From Oscillospiraceae bacterium (GTDB lineage Bacteria; Bacillota; Clostridia; Oscillospirales; Acutalibacteraceae), in assembly GCA_022508865.1 (NCBI GenBank), contig JAFLUK010000083.1, positions 1 to 6,647 of the forward strand: a DNA stretch of 6,647 bases, written 5' to 3'. Of the stretch, positions 5,319 to 6,647 are shown one piece after another. Position 1 is the first letter of the stretch; each line of letters begins with the position of its first letter. The translations under genes were made by a program, and so were the position numbers. The notes beneath the pieces are model-generated. The model saw nothing but the letters and a program-made list of their open reading frames with translations, did no database searches and was not told the origin of the DNA.

Positions 5319-6140
5319 ATGAAAACACTTTATGTAACAGATTTGGACGGTACATTGCTGAATAGTGATGTAAAAATAAGCAGTAGGAGTCTGGAAATTA
5401 TCAACAGCCTTGTGGAAAATGGTATGCACTTTACCTTTGCAACTGCAAGGTCACTGGTTTCTGCCGCCACAGTTACACAGGGACTTAACCTTAAACTACC
5501 TGTGGCAGTGTATAACGGCACGTTTATTATGGATAAAGAAACAGGTGAAATTATACACTCAAACTTTTTTAGTGATGAAGAAAACTCGGTTATTCAAGCA
5601 GTTATAAAAAGGTATAGCCTTAATCCCTTTGTTTATTCCTTTGTAAATGGTGAAGAAAAGGTGAGTTACAACAAAAACTATTCCAACCGGGGCAAAAGGG
5701 AGTATATTGAATCAAGGAAGAACGACAGGCGAATGACCCCTCTTGATAATGATAAAACCCTTTTTGACGGCAAAGTTTTTTACTATTCCATTATCGGCAG
5801 AGAAAAGGATTTAAGTGTTTTTTTCAGTGAGATTAAGTCCCTTGGGGATTACAGGGTAACATTTCAGCAGGATATTTACAGTGAATATTTTTGGTGTGAA
5901 ATTATGCCAAAGAATGCCTCAAAGGCAAAGGCAGTGGAAAAGCTGAAGAAACTTTATTCCTTTGACAAAATTGTTGCCTTTGGAGATGCTCTTAACGATA
6001 TGCCTATGTTCCAAATTGCAGACAGGTGTTACGCTGTCGAAAATGCAGTGAATGAACTAAAGGATATTTCTACAAAAGAAATATTATCAAATAACAATGA
6101 TGGTGTTGCCCTGTTTTTACAGCAGGAATTTAATAAGTAA
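5319..6140 (+). CDS. Cof-type HAD-IIB family hydrolase (sugar-phosphate or similar phosphatase)
   Basis: Predicted 273-residue cytoplasmic Mg2+-dependent phosphatase, of the usual length for the Cof subfamily. Motif I is DLDGT (8-12: nucleophile Asp8, acid/base Asp10), motif II is Thr42 in FATAR, YNG lies at 65-67, the motif III lysine is Lys202 in ASKAK, and motif IV is GDALND (222-227). The C2B cap lies between about 85 and 190. The terminal YAVENAVNELK and NNNDGVA segments are typical of the family. Start chosen at the ATG at 5319 because MKTLYVTDLDGT is the normal N-terminus and GGAG (5309-5312) is six bases upstream; the ATG at 5307 and GTG at 5292 are alternatives. It begins 50 bases after the XRE gene with no terminator between, so it may be co-transcribed. 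Substrate not predictable. Confidence 0.93.
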   Translation: MKTLYVTDLDGTLLNSDVKISSRSLEIINSLVENGMHFTFATARSLVSAATVTQGLNLKLPVAVYNGTFIMDKETGEIIHSNFFSDEENSVIQAVIKRYSLNPFVYSFVNGEEKVSYNKNYSNRGKREYIESRKNDRRMTPLDNDKTLFDGKVFYYSIIGREKDLSVFFSEIKSLGDYRVTFQQDIYSEYFWCEIMPKNASKAKAVEKLKKLYSFDKIVAFGDALNDMPMFQIADRCYAVENAVNELKDISTKEILSNNNDGVALFLQQEFNK

Positions 6141-6150
6141 TAATATAAAA

Positions 6151-6191
6151 AGCGGAATTACTTTTGTATTAAGGTAATTCCGTTGTTTTTT
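6151..6191 (+). terminator. Rho-independent terminator after the HAD gene
   Basis: CGGAATTACTTT (6153-6164) pairs with AAGGTAATTCCG (6171-6182), twelve pairs including one G-U, around a six-base loop. TTG and six T follow (6183-6191). The five A before the stem (6147-6151) could let it work weakly in the other direction. Confidence 0.9.
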
Positions 6192-6211
6192 ACAAATATT
6201 TATAGTATAAT
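6183..6211 (+). promoter_or_regulatory. Probable promoter of the M29 peptidase gene
   Basis: TTGTTT (6183-6188) and TATAAT (6206-6211) are 17 bases apart, with predicted start near 6218. The -35 lies inside the U-run of the upstream terminator. A second TATAAT (6220-6225) has no good -35. Confidence 0.5.
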
Positions 6212-6247
6212 TTGAGTATTATAATAACAGAAAAGGGGAGATGTGGG

Positions 6248-6647
6248 ATGAAGAAAACTGTCCTTCGAGAATATGCAAGGCTTATTGCAAAAAAAGGTAT
6301 AAATGTTCAGAAAAATCAGGAGGTATATATTACTGCCGAGCTGGAGCAGCCTGAATTTGTAAAAATTCTTGTGGAAGAGTGTTATCGTGCAGGGGCAGGT
6401 AAGGTAATTGTGGACTGGTACTATCAACCCCTTACAAAGCTGAATGTTCGCTGGCAAAAGGAAAAGGTGCTTTCCAAAGTTGAAGAATGGGAAAAGGCAA
6501 GACTTCAGCACAAGGTGGATACCCTGCCTGCACTTATCTACCTTGAAAGTGAAGATCCTGACGGACTTAAGGGCGTTAATATGAAAAAGCTTGTTAAATC
6601 ACAGCAGGCTAAAAGAAAAATTACAAAGCCATATCGTGATTTAATGG
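6248..6647 (+). CDS. M29-family aminopeptidase, N-terminal part (cut by window end)
   Basis: An open frame of 133 codons runs off the window with no stop. It begins MKKTVLREYARLIAKKGINV and has features of the M29 (AmpS/thermophilic aminopeptidase) N-terminal domain: a Gln-x-Val-x-Ile-x-Ala strand near 24-30, EQPEFVKILVEECYRAGAGKVIVDW (33-57), the segment VEEWEKARL (78-86) and IYLESEDPDGLKGV (97-110). The family removes N-terminal residues from peptides with a cocatalytic metal pair; the metal ligands lie in the C-terminal half, beyond the window, so activity cannot be judged. AGGGGAG (6234-6240) is seven bases before the ATG. The ATG at 6241 is out of frame. Separated from the HAD gene by a terminator, so probably its own unit. 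Confidence 0.9.
   Translation, partial: MKKTVLREYARLIAKKGINVQKNQEVYITAELEQPEFVKILVEECYRAGAGKVIVDWYYQPLTKLNVRWQKEKVLSKVEEWEKARLQHKVDTLPALIYLESEDPDGLKGVNMKKLVKSQQAKRKITKPYRDLM

Noticed and set aside
6200..6511. Open frame of 103 codons on the minus strand
   Set aside because: It lies opposite the M29 peptidase start and its promoter; no motif and no good ribosome site.

Overview
The window looks like ordinary chromosomal DNA from a low-GC Firmicute, most likely a member of the Clostridia. The composition is AT-rich, ribosome binding sites are strong AGGAGG types, promoters are sigma-A-like (TTGATA or TTGACA with TATAAT), and short hairpin plus U-run terminators separate the genes. The family level cannot be fixed from the sequence. 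No tRNA, rRNA, CRISPR array, transposase or phage gene is visible.

Layout. The left part (2-2754) is on the minus strand: a class I SAM-dependent methyltransferase with its own promoter, and upstream of it a sodium:amino-acid symporter of the AGCS family, separated by a strong terminator. A divergent region of about 500 bases (2755-3253) follows. It is unusually rich in inverted repeats and has candidate promoters in both directions. The rest is on the plus strand: a membrane-anchored calcineurin-like phosphoesterase (3254-4393) with its terminator; a two-gene unit of a five-helix membrane protein translationally coupled to a 64-residue XRE regulator (4550-5268); a Cof-type HAD hydrolase (5319-6140) with its terminator; and the first 133 codons of an M29 aminopeptidase (6248 to the window end).

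How the genes relate. Most are single-gene housekeeping or transport units, each with its own promoter and terminator. Only the membrane protein and XRE genes are clearly a functional pair. The HAD gene may be co-transcribed with them, since no terminator lies between. The symporter (amino acid uptake) and the M29 peptidase (peptide breakdown) both fit amino acid scavenging, but they are not linked in an operon.

The most interesting non-coding signals are two. One is a nested inverted-repeat structure at 2953-3081 that begins almost exactly where a good extended -10 promoter would start transcription, so it is a candidate structured RNA. The other is a pair of matching 24-base sites in inverted orientation (4454-4477 and 4508-4531) around the promoter of the membrane protein/XRE unit, which look like operators. 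Among proteins, the symporter carries a loop of roughly 115 residues, predicted extracellular, that is not part of the usual AGCS core, and the methyltransferase has an atypical SAM-binding glycine loop plus a charged C-terminal tail. No clearly novel multi-gene system is present.
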